DNA of 64,000 bases from Gemmatimonas sp. UBA7669 (GCF_002483225.1 NZ_DLHL01000025.1:1-64000); one strand, 5' to 3'. Positions 1 to 13,400 are shown, counted from the first letter of the stretch. Numbers and translations are program-made. The notes: generated from the letters alone by a model not told the origin.

Positions 1-84
1 CGACTTTTTCAGCACCCTGCTAAATGGTCTAGTCTGCGCCAATTCCGCTGCATAGCAGCCTTCTCACCTGGTCCGAAATCTCTT

Positions 85-1218
85 ATGCCAAGCGCAAGTC
101 GTTGGAGAAAGGCGATCGCATCAATCGCAGTCTTGTTTTACGCGGTGATCGCAGCGCCGTCGTCAATCGCCGTTGCGCAAGAGGCGCCACGAATATCGAA
201 CTTGCGACAGCCAAGTTGCAGGACATGCGTTCTAAGCCTCGCCAAGGCTGGGGATTTTGGAAACTCCACGGGCAACGGCGCTCTAGCCGGTTCTGTTCGC
301 ATTGTCACTCGCGACAAGAGTGGCCGAGTCTGGTTGACATTTCAGGACGGAGGTCCGCCGCAAGTATTCGACAGTTCTGGGCGATTCCTGCGCATGGCAG
401 GGCGTCTTGGTGACGGTCCTGGTGAGTTCCGGATGCCAGCCGCGATAGTTGCGTCAGATAATGGCGATGTTCTTGTATTCGACGCATCGCACCGTCGAAC
501 GAGCATCTTTGGTCCCGATCTTTCAATTAAGGGAGGAACTAAGGTGCCGGCTGCGCCGTACGACGCCGTTGCATTTCAGGGCGGAGTGTTCTCGGCCGCA
601 CAGATCAGTACGAGACAAAATTTCGGCCATAGATTGCATCAGCTTTCTGCCGAAGGTGTTCCTGTCGAGTCTTTCACAATCTCGGGCCTCGATGCACCAC
701 CGAGCGATGCAAGGTATGAACGCTATCACGTCGCTGCTACCTCGGCTTTCCGTTGTGCGGTTCGTGAATGGAATCTTGCGGTTGGTTGTGTGACAGCAGA
801 TCCTGCTAGCTCAATAGTCCTGCGTGTAGTTGCTCCGTGGTTCAGTGATGGTGGGCGTCGAGTTGTTAGTGAAGGATCACCACAGGGGGCACACGTAAAA
901 GCAATCACACCACTAGGCGATGCCCTCTTCGCAATTGCTGTCTTGGTTCCATCCGATCGTTGGGAGAAAGCGATAGTCAAGAGGAATGGTCCAGACGGAG
1001 TCTCAATCGAGATTGATGACTACGACGACTATTTCGACACAGTCATACTCGTCCTCGACGTTCGGAGGAGACAGTTTGTGACGCGTGTTACCGTCCCTCA
1101 TGCAATTCTGTACGCGCCGGCAGCAGGCTTTTTCGCAAGTCAGCAATCGAATAGTGAAGTCCCGAAGATCGCACTCTGGCGAGTGAAGCTAACACAAAGT
1201 TCAAGGGAGAGAAGATGA
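85..1218 (+). CDS. secreted 6-bladed beta-propeller-like protein
   Basis: The N-terminus (about residues 1-31) has a basic start, a hydrophobic core and an Ala-x-Ala type end, so the protein is probably exported. The rest looks like an NHL/6-bladed beta-propeller protein of the kind common in Gemmatimonadota and Bacteroidota. Visible elements are 'DKSGRVWL', 'VFDSSGRFLRMAGRLGDGPGEF' (split here only for description) and 'DNGDVLVFD', which are typical blade turns with a G-x-G-P-G-E-F signature. Two Cys (CRTC, near residue 45) follow the signal peptide. The stop overlaps the start of the next gene (ATGA), so the two are probably cotranslated. The coding sequence is visibly less GC-rich than most of the window, which suggests accessory or acquired DNA. 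No substrate can be assigned. Confidence 0.75.
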   Translation: MPSASRWRKAIASIAVLFYAVIAAPSSIAVAQEAPRISNLRQPSCRTCVLSLAKAGDFGNSTGNGALAGSVRIVTRDKSGRVWLTFQDGGPPQVFDSSGRFLRMAGRLGDGPGEFRMPAAIVASDNGDVLVFDASHRRTSIFGPDLSIKGGTKVPAAPYDAVAFQGGVFSAAQISTRQNFGHRLHQLSAEGVPVESFTISGLDAPPSDARYERYHVAATSAFRCAVREWNLAVGCVTADPASSIVLRVVAPWFSDGGRRVVSEGSPQGAHVKAITPLGDALFAIAVLVPSDRWEKAIVKRNGPDGVSIEIDDYDDYFDTVILVLDVRRRQFVTRVTVPHAILYAPAAGFFASQQSNSEVPKIALWRVKLTQSSRERR

Positions 1219-1709
1219 AAGGCAAAGTACGCAAGATGATTCTAGCTCTATCGGTCTCGCCGATCTTGCTGGCACTTACTGCATTTCTCCCGTTCGCCGG
1301 AGAAGCCGGCGAATCGGGGGCAAAGCGCAGTTTCCCCACGGTTCATGTTTCAGCCATGCTCGCCGGGTGCGCTAATCAGTGTTCCCAAGAGGCTTGCCTC
1401 TCATCGAGTGCGCACGCAAACGTCTCTGGGACTGCGAACTATGGGCCCAGTCACGGTTGCCAGTCCTACGAGACGCAGTGTCCTCATCCGACATGCATCG
1501 TGACCAAGCGCGCCGAGGACCTCGCCACTTTAGTGGCAGCCTCCGTGCCGCGGAATGAGGAAGACCTCGCGGAGATCCTGCTTGACGACTCCGTAGAACT
1601 CAACCGTGAGCGAAATGCACTCCAGTTTCTCGGTTGTGATGGGGACGTCGTCGCACAGGTGCCTATCGACCCCGACCTCATCGCCCAGTTCTCTAGTCGT
1701 CATCCTTAA
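1215..1709 (+). CDS. small secreted Cys-containing protein, unknown function
   Basis: The start ATG overlaps the preceding stop codon (ATGA) and follows GGGAGAGAAG, a good ribosome site. Residues 1-28 form a signal peptide (basic start, hydrophobic LALSVSPILLALTAFLPF core). The region around residues 50-95 holds several Cys (CANQCSQEAC, CQSYETQCPHPTC), likely disulphides or a metal site in the periplasm. The acidic C-terminal half (EEDLAEILLDDSVELN) shows no recognisable domain. It forms a pair with the propeller gene, so the two may act together. I do not recognise a family. Natural-product peptide precursors can look Cys-rich like this, but no modification gene is adjacent. Confidence 0.65.
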   Translation: MKGKVRKMILALSVSPILLALTAFLPFAGEAGESGAKRSFPTVHVSAMLAGCANQCSQEACLSSSAHANVSGTANYGPSHGCQSYETQCPHPTCIVTKRAEDLATLVAASVPRNEEDLAEILLDDSVELNRERNALQFLGCDGDVVAQVPIDPDLIAQFSSRHP

Positions 1710-1858
1710 CGTGCAGTAGGCCGCACGCTCGAACAGATCCTCTTTGCTTCCTCGCCAGAGAACTGGGTCTGCCAAGCCGAGTCATCCACGGAAGCTTAGG
1801 GCCTAAGAGCATACCTAGGCGCATGTGGGATGAATTGAACTTCGACGTACGACAAAGT

Positions 1859-1889
1859 GCCGGCATCGGAGGGTCCGATGCCGGCTTTT
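1859..1889 (+). terminator. intrinsic terminator (12-bp perfect stem, TTTT tail)
   Basis: Inverted arms GCCGGCATCGGA (1859-1870) and TCCGATGCCGGC (1874-1885) flank a GGG loop and are followed by TTTTC on the plus strand. It lies 150 nt after the secreted-protein stop and 6 nt beyond the stop of the minus-strand DUF2892 gene. It therefore sits between convergent genes and can serve both; the T-run favours the plus direction. Confidence 0.8.
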
Positions 1890-1894
1890 CATTG

Positions 1895-2103
1895 TCAACC
1901 GCGCGGCGCGGTACTGCACCCAAACCACCCGAAGCGCGCGAACAGCTTTTCGGGCAGACAGAAGTTGGTGAAGCTCGACTGCAGCAGATTGGCGCCGATG
2001 AAGGCGGTGAACCAGAAGAACTTGTCCGACACCGTGAAGCCCTGGGCCACGGACAGCAGCACCATGATGCCGGCCATGCGGCGGATGATCTTGTCGTTGC
2101 ACA

Positions 2104-2104
<1 letters not shown>
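1895..2104 (-). CDS. DUF2892 inner-membrane protein
   Basis: A 69-residue protein with two hydrophobic segments and the DUF2892 (YgaP transmembrane-like) pattern: an N-terminal 'RRMAGIMVLLS', 'FFWFTAFIGANLLQSSFTNFC', then 'PEKLFARFG'. In the family the domain occurs alone or next to rhodanese and efflux genes; its role is unknown. The start ATG overlaps the stop of the RND pump gene (TGATG), so it is the last gene of the efflux operon and translationally coupled to the pump. The Cys at the end of the second helix and the CLPEK motif are characteristic of the family. Confidence 0.8.
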
Positions 2105-5325
<3,221 letters not shown>

Positions 5326-5327
5326 GA

Positions 5328-6440
5328 TCAGTTGCCGCCAGTGTTCGTGGCGGCAGGCACCACGATGGTTTCACCGCTGCGCAGGCCACTGGTGACTTCC
5401 ACCAGGTCGCCGCGGTCATCGCCAATGCGAATCCAGCGACGCTCGTCGGTGCCATTGTGTCGCACCACGACGCCCACCAGGTCGCCGTCGCGCACGAGGG
5501 CACGCTGCGGGACGACGAGCGCCTGCTTCGTACCCGTGGAGAGCTGCAGTGTCACGGCGCTGCCCGCGCGCCGCGCGTGGTGGCGATTGTCGAGCAAGGC
5601 GTTGACGGTGTAGAGACCGCCCGCACCAGCCGGCACGACGCCTTCAATGCGTGCGGTGGCGCTGTCGCCGTCCACGGTGGCTTGCACTCGCTGTCCGCGC
5701 GCAAGGTGACGCGCCACGTCGGCGGGAACGGTGACGCTGAGGCGCAGCGACGAGATGTCCTGCAGCGTGATGAGCGGTGCACCCGGCGCGGCAAAGCTGC
5801 CCGCATCGACCAGGCGCAGCGTCACCATGCCGCTGAAGGGGGCACGCACCGTGGCGTAGCTGCGCACGGCCGCCAGTTCACTGTTGCTCGCTCGCGCCGC
5901 GCGCAGTCCGGCGTCGGCCCGGGCCAGACCGGTCATGGCGGCGTCGTACTGCGCCCGGGTGGCGGCCGAGTCCTGATAGAGTGCGGTGAAGCGCGCGGCG
6001 TGTGTGGCGGCCTCCTTCTGCATGGCCTCGGCGTCGGCGATGGCGGCTGCCACCTGCGCGGCTTTGGCCTCGAGGTCGCGCGCATCGATCTGCACGAGCG
6101 ACTGCCCGGCGCGCACCATGTCGCCTTCCTGCACCAGCACGGCGTTGACCGTCCCCATGAGCTTCGTGCTTACGGTGGCCTGTTGCAGGGGTTCTGCCAC
6201 ACCGGCCGCGGCAAAGGACGTGGTCAGTGTGGTGTCGGCGACCACGAGCGCGGTGCCGGCGAATCTGGTAGAGGCCACGCCCGCGTTGGCCGTGGCCACA
6301 GCGGGTTCGTTGCTCTGGCCACAGGCCGCAAGGGCAAGGGCCGCGGCAAGTCCTGCGGCGGTGAAGCGGAGATGGCGCGTGGACATATTGGAGCGCGGTG
6401 TGGACCGCGCGGCATGCTGTAGCATCGTGATATCGGTCAT
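5328..6440 (-). CDS. RND efflux periplasmic adaptor lipoprotein (HlyD/AcrA family)
   Basis: Membrane-fusion adaptor linking the RND pump to the TolC channel. The open frame extends further upstream, but the ATG at 6440 is preceded by GGGAG inside the end of the TolC gene and lies 4 nt after that stop. A second in-frame ATG at 6386 begins directly at the signal peptide, which ends in a lipobox-like LAAC followed by GQS. The remainder has the family order: a first lipoyl half (VLVQEGDMVRAGQSLVQID), a helical hairpin rich in Ala/Arg, a second lipoyl half (VRAPFSGMV) and beta-barrel/membrane-proximal domains. Anchoring by an N-terminal lipid on the Cys is inferred. Confidence 0.88.
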   Translation of the reverse strand: MTDITMLQHAARSTPRSNMSTRHLRFTAAGLAAALALAACGQSNEPAVATANAGVASTRFAGTALVVADTTLTTSFAAAGVAEPLQQATVSTKLMGTVNAVLVQEGDMVRAGQSLVQIDARDLEAKAAQVAAAIADAEAMQKEAATHAARFTALYQDSAATRAQYDAAMTGLARADAGLRAARASNSELAAVRSYATVRAPFSGMVTLRLVDAGSFAAPGAPLITLQDISSLRLSVTVPADVARHLARGQRVQATVDGDSATARIEGVVPAGAGGLYTVNALLDNRHHARRAGSAVTLQLSTGTKQALVVPQRALVRDGDLVGVVVRHNGTDERRWIRIGDDRGDLVEVTSGLRSGETIVVPAATNTGGN

Positions 6441-6444
6441 CGGA

Positions 6445-7926
6445 TTACTCCCGAGCGGTCGAAGAGGTGGAGGACGCGGCGGACGAGGTGTCACTCCCGC
6501 CGGATGGCGCCATGTCGAGCGCGGCGAGCTGTCCCGGATCGGCACCAATGGCCAATCGGTGGGCCGCTGCGGCCACGATGACCTCGTAGCGCGCGGCTGC
6601 CTGTTGCAGGCTGGCGCCGGTGGCGCTTGTTTCGGCGGCCAGCAGCTCGGCGATGGTGGCAAGGCCGCCGGCGTAGCGCTTGTCCACCAGTCGCAGGGCC
6701 TCGTGGCTTTGCGTGGCGGCCTGCGTCATCAGATCGAGGCGCTCGAGCGCCACCAGCAGGGCGCGCTGGGTTGCGGACGCTTCCAGTTCGGCCTGCGCGC
6801 GTGCGGCTTCGTGTCCCACGGCGGCCATGGTGGCGCGTGCGCGGGCACCGGCGACATCGGCCAGTTCACTGCCGCCGCCAAACAGCGACCACGACGCCAT
6901 GACGCCCACCGTCCAATTGGGGCGGCCGGCGTAGAGTGCCGTGGGCGAGTTCCAGTCATACCGGGCAAAGCCGTTCACCCGCGGCAACAAGGTCGCGTTG
7001 GCGCGACGCGTATCGAGCCGAGCGGCGTCGAGGCCGAGGGTGGCGGCCTCCACATCGGCGCGCGAGGCAGCCTGCTGCTCGCGGGACGCATTGACCGCGG
7101 TGGTGTTCATCACCTGGCGTGCGATCATGGCCCGCAGGGCGGAATCCGCGGGCAGGCTGTCCGGAAGCTGAATGCCGGGCGAGGTCGCGGTGTTGCTGCG
7201 GCCAAGCAGGAGGGCAAGCTGCTGTGCGGCCGTCGTGGCATCATGGCGTGCGGCGCTGAGCTGAGCGGCCACGTCAGCGGCGCGCACACTGGCCTGCAGC
7301 GCATCGGCTTTGGTGACGAGCCCCTGCTGCACCATGCGCTCCACCTGACGCACACCAGCCGCGGCGGTGTTCTGCGCCGACGTGAGCATACGCACCTTTT
7401 CTTCGGCCAGCACGGCGCCGTAGTAGGCGCGCACCACCTGATGGCGCACATCGTAGTGCGTCCAGTCTGCGGCAGCCTGCGTGGCGCGGGCGGCGGTGCG
7501 GGCCGCCCGCCAACCCATGAGGGCGTCGGCGTTGAGCACCGGCACCTCGAGCACTACGCCGCCCTGCACGTTGTTGATGGGGGCGGGGGCGTTGAGACGC
7601 GCCGGATCGAAGGCGGCGGGCGTGACCTGTCGCTGGCGGAGCAGGGTCCCGAAGGCGCCGATGGGGTCGGTGGTGCGGACGAACCCGGCTTCAACCCGGG
7701 CCGAGGGCAGAATGCCCTTGAGTGGCAGTCCGGCTCGGGCCTGCTCGGCCTCGGCGCTGGCGCGGGCCTGACGATTGGCAAAGGCGCGGCTTTGGGCTTC
7801 GGCCAGGGCGTCGCTCAGCCGGAGCGGCGTCTGGGCCTGGGCCTGAGCCTGGGCCGCGCGGCCCGCCCCGCCCGCCGCAACGGCGAGCGCAAGGAAGGCG
7901 GCTGGGAAATGACGTGAAGTGCGCAT
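6445..7926 (-). CDS. TolC-family outer-membrane efflux channel
   Basis: 493 residues, the usual TolC-family length. A signal peptide (residues 1-30, ending AQAQA) precedes two similar halves of long Ala/Arg/Gln-rich helices with short beta segments, the outer-membrane-factor pattern. It is the first gene of the TolC-adaptor-RND-DUF2892 set. The upstream 40 nt are unusually AT-rich and contain TATCTT only 3 nt before the ATG, with no Shine-Dalgarno. The C-terminus is Ser/Thr-rich (SSAASSTSST), a low-complexity tail beyond the channel fold. Confidence 0.9.
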   Translation of the reverse strand: MRTSRHFPAAFLALAVAAGGAGRAAQAQAQAQTPLRLSDALAEAQSRAFANRQARASAEAEQARAGLPLKGILPSARVEAGFVRTTDPIGAFGTLLRQRQVTPAAFDPARLNAPAPINNVQGGVVLEVPVLNADALMGWRAARTAARATQAAADWTHYDVRHQVVRAYYGAVLAEEKVRMLTSAQNTAAAGVRQVERMVQQGLVTKADALQASVRAADVAAQLSAARHDATTAAQQLALLLGRSNTATSPGIQLPDSLPADSALRAMIARQVMNTTAVNASREQQAASRADVEAATLGLDAARLDTRRANATLLPRVNGFARYDWNSPTALYAGRPNWTVGVMASWSLFGGGSELADVAGARARATMAAVGHEAARAQAELEASATQRALLVALERLDLMTQAATQSHEALRLVDKRYAGGLATIAELLAAETSATGASLQQAAARYEVIVAAAAHRLAIGADPGQLAALDMAPSGGSDTSSAASSTSSTARE

Positions 7927-7961
7927 ATCAAGATATTACCATATACGCATATAAAGGACAA
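7925..7961 (-). promoter_or_regulatory. AT-rich promoter/operator of the TolC-RND operon
   Basis: On the minus strand the sequence just before the TolC start has TATATGCG and, 3 nt before the ATG, TATCTT. The inverted repeat ATATC-AA-GATAT (7925-7936) overlaps the start codon, and the heptamer ATATGCG occurs twice. In this GC-rich setting the region looks like a promoter with a palindromic repressor site. No repressor gene is adjacent. Confidence 0.45.
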
Positions 7962-8111
7962 GACCTTCGTTATCACCACCATCCCCGGGTCCCCCAAACG
8001 CACGCCCCCAGAACCAGTCTCCCGGTCCGGGGGGCGCAACGGTCGGCTTCCGACAAAAGGCTTCTGCCCTACGGCTTCCGCCCCACCGCTCCCGCGGTTT
8101 GCTGTTCTTCC

Positions 8112-9233
8112 CTAGTTCTTGCCCAGATGCTTCTCGATGAACGCCCAGGTCAGGTTCCAGGAGTCGATCTGCTCGGGCGAATCATCGCGCTCGAGGGTCT
8201 GGCGATTGACGCGGCGGTTGAAGGTGTGGCCCACGCTGGTCGGGCCGGGCGTCGGGTTCACGTACACCTTGGTCTCGGCCAGCTTGGGCTGCCGCGCCTG
8301 CAGGGCGTCGATGAGCGGACGCGCCTCTTCGAAGTTCACGTCGGTGTCGTTGGTGGCCACGTGGACAAGGATGGGGTACTTGAGGCTGTCCACCCAGTAG
8401 TAGGGCGAACGGCGCACATACTCTTCGCGCTTCTCGAACGGCAGGCCGCGCACGGCCGCCTGCGTGGAGAAGGAGCGCTGATACGACGGGCCCTTGTACG
8501 ACAGGCGGAAGAAGAGGTTGGTGACCGGCACCATGGCCACGCCGGCCTTGAACGGCGAGCCCTGCGCTTCACGCGTGAGCAGCAGCGTGGTGATGTAACC
8601 GCCGTGGCTCCAACCCATCACACCGATGCGGTCGGGGTTCACATAGGACAGGCCCTTGAGCACCGACACCGCCGACTCCACGTCGTCCACTTCCATGCCA
8701 CCGTAATCGATGGCGTTGTGGTGCTCCTTGCCGAAGCCGGTGCTGCCGCGGTAGTCGGGCGTGATGATCACGTACCCCTTGGCCACCGCCTCCTTGATGA
8801 ACGGGAGGTAGTTCTGGTCCATGTTGCCGTGCACGCCGCCGTGCACCCACACCATGGCACCGTGCGCCCGGGCACCCTTGGGATTGAGCGGCTCAAAGAG
8901 ATACGCCGGGATGGTCATGCCATCGGCGCTGCTCTTGTAGGTCACCTTGGAGAACTTCATGTGGCCCTTGCTGCGGGCCTCGAAGATGCTGTCGGTAACT
9001 TTCTTGCCGCGCATCGCGCCTTCGTAATCCGACACCGGATGATCTTCCGGCCGGTTGCTTACATACAGCAGCGAATCACGGCCAGGTACGATGGGCACCA
9101 CCTGACGAGCGCGGCCACTGTTCTGCGCCTCGGCGGCGGCGGGGGCGAGGGTCAGGAGGGTCAGCGTCGCGCCGAGCACAAGTGGCGTCACACGACGCGG
9201 CGCGGCGGACCATGAGGAACGGAACATGCGCAT
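8112..9233 (-). CDS. secreted S9-like alpha/beta hydrolase (prolyl-oligopeptidase fold)
   Basis: A signal peptide (residues 1-36, ending AEA) leads a 373-residue single-domain alpha/beta hydrolase of the S9/dienelactone-hydrolase type, without the large propeller of full S9 peptidases. The nucleophile is Ser209 in GWSHG (207-211). The likely acid is Asp296 or Asp298 (NDTDVN) and the His is His336 (VGHTF). The HGG motif (131-133) forms the oxyanion region and YRGSTGFG (161-168) is the usual loop. It likely cleaves small peptides or esters in the periplasm. It is a lone gene; the WD40-like lipoprotein gene lies upstream on the same strand, 118 nt away. Confidence 0.85.
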   Translation of the reverse strand: MRMFRSSWSAAPRRVTPLVLGATLTLLTLAPAAAEAQNSGRARQVVPIVPGRDSLLYVSNRPEDHPVSDYEGAMRGKKVTDSIFEARSKGHMKFSKVTYKSSADGMTIPAYLFEPLNPKGARAHGAMVWVHGGVHGNMDQNYLPFIKEAVAKGYVIITPDYRGSTGFGKEHHNAIDYGGMEVDDVESAVSVLKGLSYVNPDRIGVMGWSHGGYITTLLLTREAQGSPFKAGVAMVPVTNLFFRLSYKGPSYQRSFSTQAAVRGLPFEKREEYVRRSPYYWVDSLKYPILVHVATNDTDVNFEEARPLIDALQARQPKLAETKVYVNPTPGPTSVGHTFNRRVNRQTLERDDSPEQIDSWNLTWAFIEKHLGKN

Positions 9234-9351
9234 GGGGCAGGGGATGGCAGGAAGGGGGCGGCCGTTCCACCGTCGAAATGGCCTCCCCTAATTGAACGCA
9301 CAGCGGGCCGCTTCGCTGAACACCCTCCCCCCGCCCTCGCCTGGCGTCAAC

Positions 9352-10308
9352 CTAGCGCGCGATCCAGCGCGGACTCTGCTGGCGCAGCATGTCGTCCGTC
9401 AGCCGGGTGAGCCCCGAGCCGTCCGGGCGCACCGTGTACAGCTCGAGATCCTGGTTGTCGGTCATGTTGGACACGAAGGCGATGCGCTGCCCATCGGGTG
9501 ACCAGGCCGGCTGCCGGTTGCGCCACGGAAAGCTGAACGCGCGCTCGGCGCCGGTGCTGAGGTGCCGGATCATGATCTGCGACTGCGACGGCGACACCGT
9601 ACGCACATAGGCAATGGTCTGGCCATCGGGCGCCCAGGCCCCGTCGATGTCGCTCACGCTGGTATCCGTGAGCTGCCGGAGCCCGCTGCCGTTGGCGTTC
9701 ACCACATGCAGATGCAGACGCCCCGGCTCACCAGCCGAGAACAGGAGACGCGTGCCGTCGGGCGACCAGGCCGGGGTGCTGTAGCCGTAGCGCAGTCCGG
9801 GGGCGAGGGCCAGGGACACCGCGGTCTCATTGCGGCCATCCACGTCGGCCACGTAGAGCTGAGTGTTGCCTTCCTCGGTCATCTTGATGAAGGCCAGGCG
9901 CTGCCCGTTGGGCGAGAGAGCCGGCGAGAACTCGGGACCAGTGGCCAGGGCAATGCGCCGCGGGGCGCTCGTGCGCGTGACCAGGAAGAGATCCTGAAAA
10001 TCGTAATCGTCGAGCGAGCGGATGGCGGCGTAGACCACGCGTTGTCCATCGGCGGACACGGTGGGCTGTGCGCCGGAGATCGTCTGGCCGAAGAGGTCAC
10101 GTACGACGCCGGTGCGGTCGTCGCGCACCTTGAGTTGCGATTCGTTGATGTTGCCAGGCACCGCCTGCTCGAAGAGCAGGTCATGCGAGGCCTCGAGTGT
10201 AGGGCCTGGCTCAGGTGCCGCAGGACTGTCATACGCGCAGGCCGTCAAGCTGGTCGCAGCACTCAGCGCCAGGACCGGCGCGATGCGACGTAAGGCTGTC
10301 AGGTTCAT
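9352..10308 (-). CDS. PD40/TolB-like beta-propeller lipoprotein
   Basis: Start ATG at 10308 is chosen because GGAG lies 8 nt upstream and a lipoprotein signal follows directly (basic LRR, hydrophobic core, LTAC at about residue 24). The mature part holds repeated WD40-like PD40 units: 'PTVSADGQRVVYAA', 'PALSPNGQRLAFI', 'PAWSPDGTRLLFS', 'GAWAPDGQTIAYV', 'PAWSPDGQRIAFVS' and 'PRWIAR'. This is the TolB C-terminal propeller family. TolB itself belongs to the Tol-Pal system, but no tol or pal genes are near, so this is a stand-alone surface or periplasmic propeller of unknown partner. Confidence 0.85.
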   Translation of the reverse strand: MNLTALRRIAPVLALSAATSLTACAYDSPAAPEPGPTLEASHDLLFEQAVPGNINESQLKVRDDRTGVVRDLFGQTISGAQPTVSADGQRVVYAAIRSLDDYDFQDLFLVTRTSAPRRIALATGPEFSPALSPNGQRLAFIKMTEEGNTQLYVADVDGRNETAVSLALAPGLRYGYSTPAWSPDGTRLLFSAGEPGRLHLHVVNANGSGLRQLTDTSVSDIDGAWAPDGQTIAYVRTVSPSQSQIMIRHLSTGAERAFSFPWRNRQPAWSPDGQRIAFVSNMTDNQDLELYTVRPDGSGLTRLTDDMLRQQSPRWIAR

Positions 10309-10498
10309 GGAGACTCCGGAAAGTGGACGCCTTGCCATACCGGATGCCGCCCCCCGCCGTCACTGGCTGAATCGGGCAGCATGGGGCATGGGTGGGGCAG
10401 CATCGGACGGTGGGCCTGCGTAGACTTCTCCGCGTCCCACCGCCGCCGGTTGTCCACCGCGTCGCGGATGGTGTTCACTGCCCGCCTCATCCCACTCC

Positions 10499-13400
10499 AT
10501 GTCCCTCCCTTCGTCTTCTCACGCCACCGCGTTGCGTAACGCAGCTACGGCAATCGCCGCCTGCGTCGCGCTTACTGCGCCGCTTTCTGCCCAAAGCCTG
10601 CCGGCGGATTCCCTGCTCGTGCGCAGTCTCGTGGCGCGCAATATCGGCCCGGCCAGCATGAGCGGCCGCATCGTGGATATCGCCGTCGCTGAGGCGCCAC
10701 GCGTGCTGCGCGGTGGCCGACTTGGCACCACCATGTACGTGGCCGTCGCCACCGGTGGCATCTGGAAGACCACCAATGGAGGCCTCAACTGGTCGCCGGT
10801 CTCTGACGCCATTGGTGTGGGATCCATTGGCGCGGTGGCCGCCGCGCCTTCCGACGGCAACGTGGTCTGGGTGGGTAGCGGCGAATCCAACAACATGCGC
10901 AGTTCGTCGTGGGGCATTGGCGTGTTCAAGTCCACCGATGGTGGACGGACCTGGTCCAAGCCCATGCTGCCGGGCACGCAGCACATCGGCCGTATCGTCA
11001 TCGATCCACGCGACCCGAACGTGGTGTACGTCGCGGCCAACGGCCCACTCTGGGGTCCGGGCGGTGAACGTGGTCTCTTCAAGACGACGGACGGCGGAAA
11101 GACCTGGACCAACACCAAGTCGCTGTCCGAGACTGCGGGCTTCACGGAAGTGGTCATCGACCCGGCCAACCCAGACGTGCTGTATGCGGCGTCGCAGCAG
11201 CGCGAGCGTCGTGCCTATGGCTTCCTGCCGGCCGGCGCCGAAGCGGCGGTGTGGAAGACCACTGACGGCGCCAAGACCTGGACGAAGCTGTCGAGTGGCT
11301 TGCCCAGCGGTGAGCTTGGTCGCATTGGCTTGTCGGTGTGCCGTTCGCGCCCCAACACGGTATACGCGCTCATTCACGCCAAGGGCCCGGCCAACGGGCT
11401 CTATCGCAGTGACGACGCGGGCAGCAGTTGGCGGCAGGTCAACAACAGCAACGGCACGGCGTGGTTCTATGGGCAGGTGCGCTGCGATCCGACCGACGCC
11501 GAGCATGTCATCAAGCTGAATGTGGGCAGCACGGAATCGTTCGATGGCGGTCGCACCTGGCGGCCCTTTGCGCAGGGCGGCGGCGTGCACGCTGATCACC
11601 ACGCGCTCTGGATCAATCCCGAAGACGGCGATCACTACGTGCTTGGCAACGACGGTGGCGTGGACATCTCCAACGACCGCGGCCGCAGCTGGTACAACGT
11701 GGAGAACATCGTCGGCGCGCAATTCTACGCCATCTCCACCGACGATCGCTGGCCGTTCTATCACGTGTATGGTGGTCTGCAGGACAATCAGACCTGGGGC
11801 GGTCCCAATCGTACGCGCAACGCCTTCGGTCCGACCAATGCTGACTGGTATCGCATGGCCGGCGGCGACGGGTTCTTCAATGTGGTGGATCGCTTTGATC
11901 CGGATATCGTGTACGCCGAGTCGCAGAACGGTGGCATTCAGCGCTTCAACGCGCGCACGGGGCAGCTCAAGGGCATCAAGCCGCCCGCCCGGGATGGCGA
12001 GAAGCACCGCTACAACTGGAGCGCGCCCATCGTGCCGTCGCGGCACCAGAAGGGTGTGGTGTACTTCGCCGCGAACTACCTGTTCAAGAGCACGGACATG
12101 GGGGATTCGTGGAAGACCATCAGCCCCGATCTCACGCGCAATATCGATCGGGACCAGCTGCCCATGCGTGGCAGCGTGCCGCCCAAGGATGCACTGGGCC
12201 TGCACGAAGGCACGGCCGCCTTTGGCAACATCAGTGCGGTGAGTGAGTCGCCGCGCCGCGCGGGTGTGCTGGCAGTGGGCACCGACGACGGTGTGGTGCA
12301 GGTCACGCGTGACGATGGCCTCAGTTGGCACAAGGTCACCAGCTTCCCGGGTGTGCCCGACATCAGCTACGTGAGTGGAGTGCAGTTTTCGCGGCATGCC
12401 GAGGGTACGCTGTATGCCAGCTTCGATGGGCATCGCAGTAACGACTTCAAGCCCTACGTGGCGCGCAGCACCGATTACGGGCGCACGTGGACCAACATCA
12501 GCGGCAATCTGCCGCCCATGGCCACGGTGCAGGCGGTGCGTGAGCATCATCGCCAGTCCAACCTGTTGTTCGTGGGCACGGAGTTTGGCGTGTATTTCAC
12601 GGTCGATGGCGGTGCCAACTGGACGGCGCTCAAGGCCGGCATGCCCACCGTGCCGGTGTGGGACCTGCAAATCCAAGAGCGCTGGAACGATCTCGTGATA
12701 GGCACGCACGGACGCGGCGTGTACATCATCGACGATCTGTCGCCGCTCGAACATCTGGCCGAAGCCAAGCGCGCAAGCGTGGCCTATCTCTTTCCCGCGC
12801 GCAACGAGTTGGTGTACGCGCCCAACACCAGTCGCAACTCGGGCATGGGCTCCACCGGCTATGTGGGCCAGAACCCCGAGCATGGTGTGCGGCTCGCCTA
12901 CCTGCTGAACAGCGTGTCGGCCGGCGACTCCGCCTTCATGGATATTCTGGATGGCCGAGGTCGTGTGGTGCGGCGCCTCGTGGTGCCGTCCCGCGCCGGC
13001 CTGCACCGGCCGGTGTGGGACATGCGCGTGGGTGCGCCGCTCACGGGAGAAATGCCGCGCACGTCGGCGCCAACGGGTGGGCAGGGCGGCGGCGGTGGTG
13101 GCGGTGGATTTGGTGGCGGTTTTGGCGGCTTCAATCGTGGCGCGCCCACCTATCTGGCGGTGCCGGGCAGCTACACGGCGCGACTCACCCTCAAGCCGGC
13201 CAGCGGCACGGCGACCGTACTCACGCGCAAGTTCACGCTGCTGCCCGACCCCGAGCAGCAAATGGCTCAGGGCGCGCTCGAAGAACTCGATGCCTTCCGC
13301 CTGGAGGTGGTGCGCTTCCAGAAGTCGGTCACCACGGCGCAGCAGCAGGCCGACAGCGTGATTGCTCGCTATGCGGCGGTGCGCAAGGCAGTGGAGGCTG

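Noticed and set aside
1..40. Insertion-sequence end
   Set aside because: The opening 'CTTTTTCAGCACCCTGCTA' resembles some IS terminal repeats, but no transposase and no partner repeat is in the window.
10487..13261. 924-codon frame antisense to the BNR protein
   Set aside because: His/Arg/Ala-rich with no motif; the sense frame has clean BNR repeats and a signal peptide.
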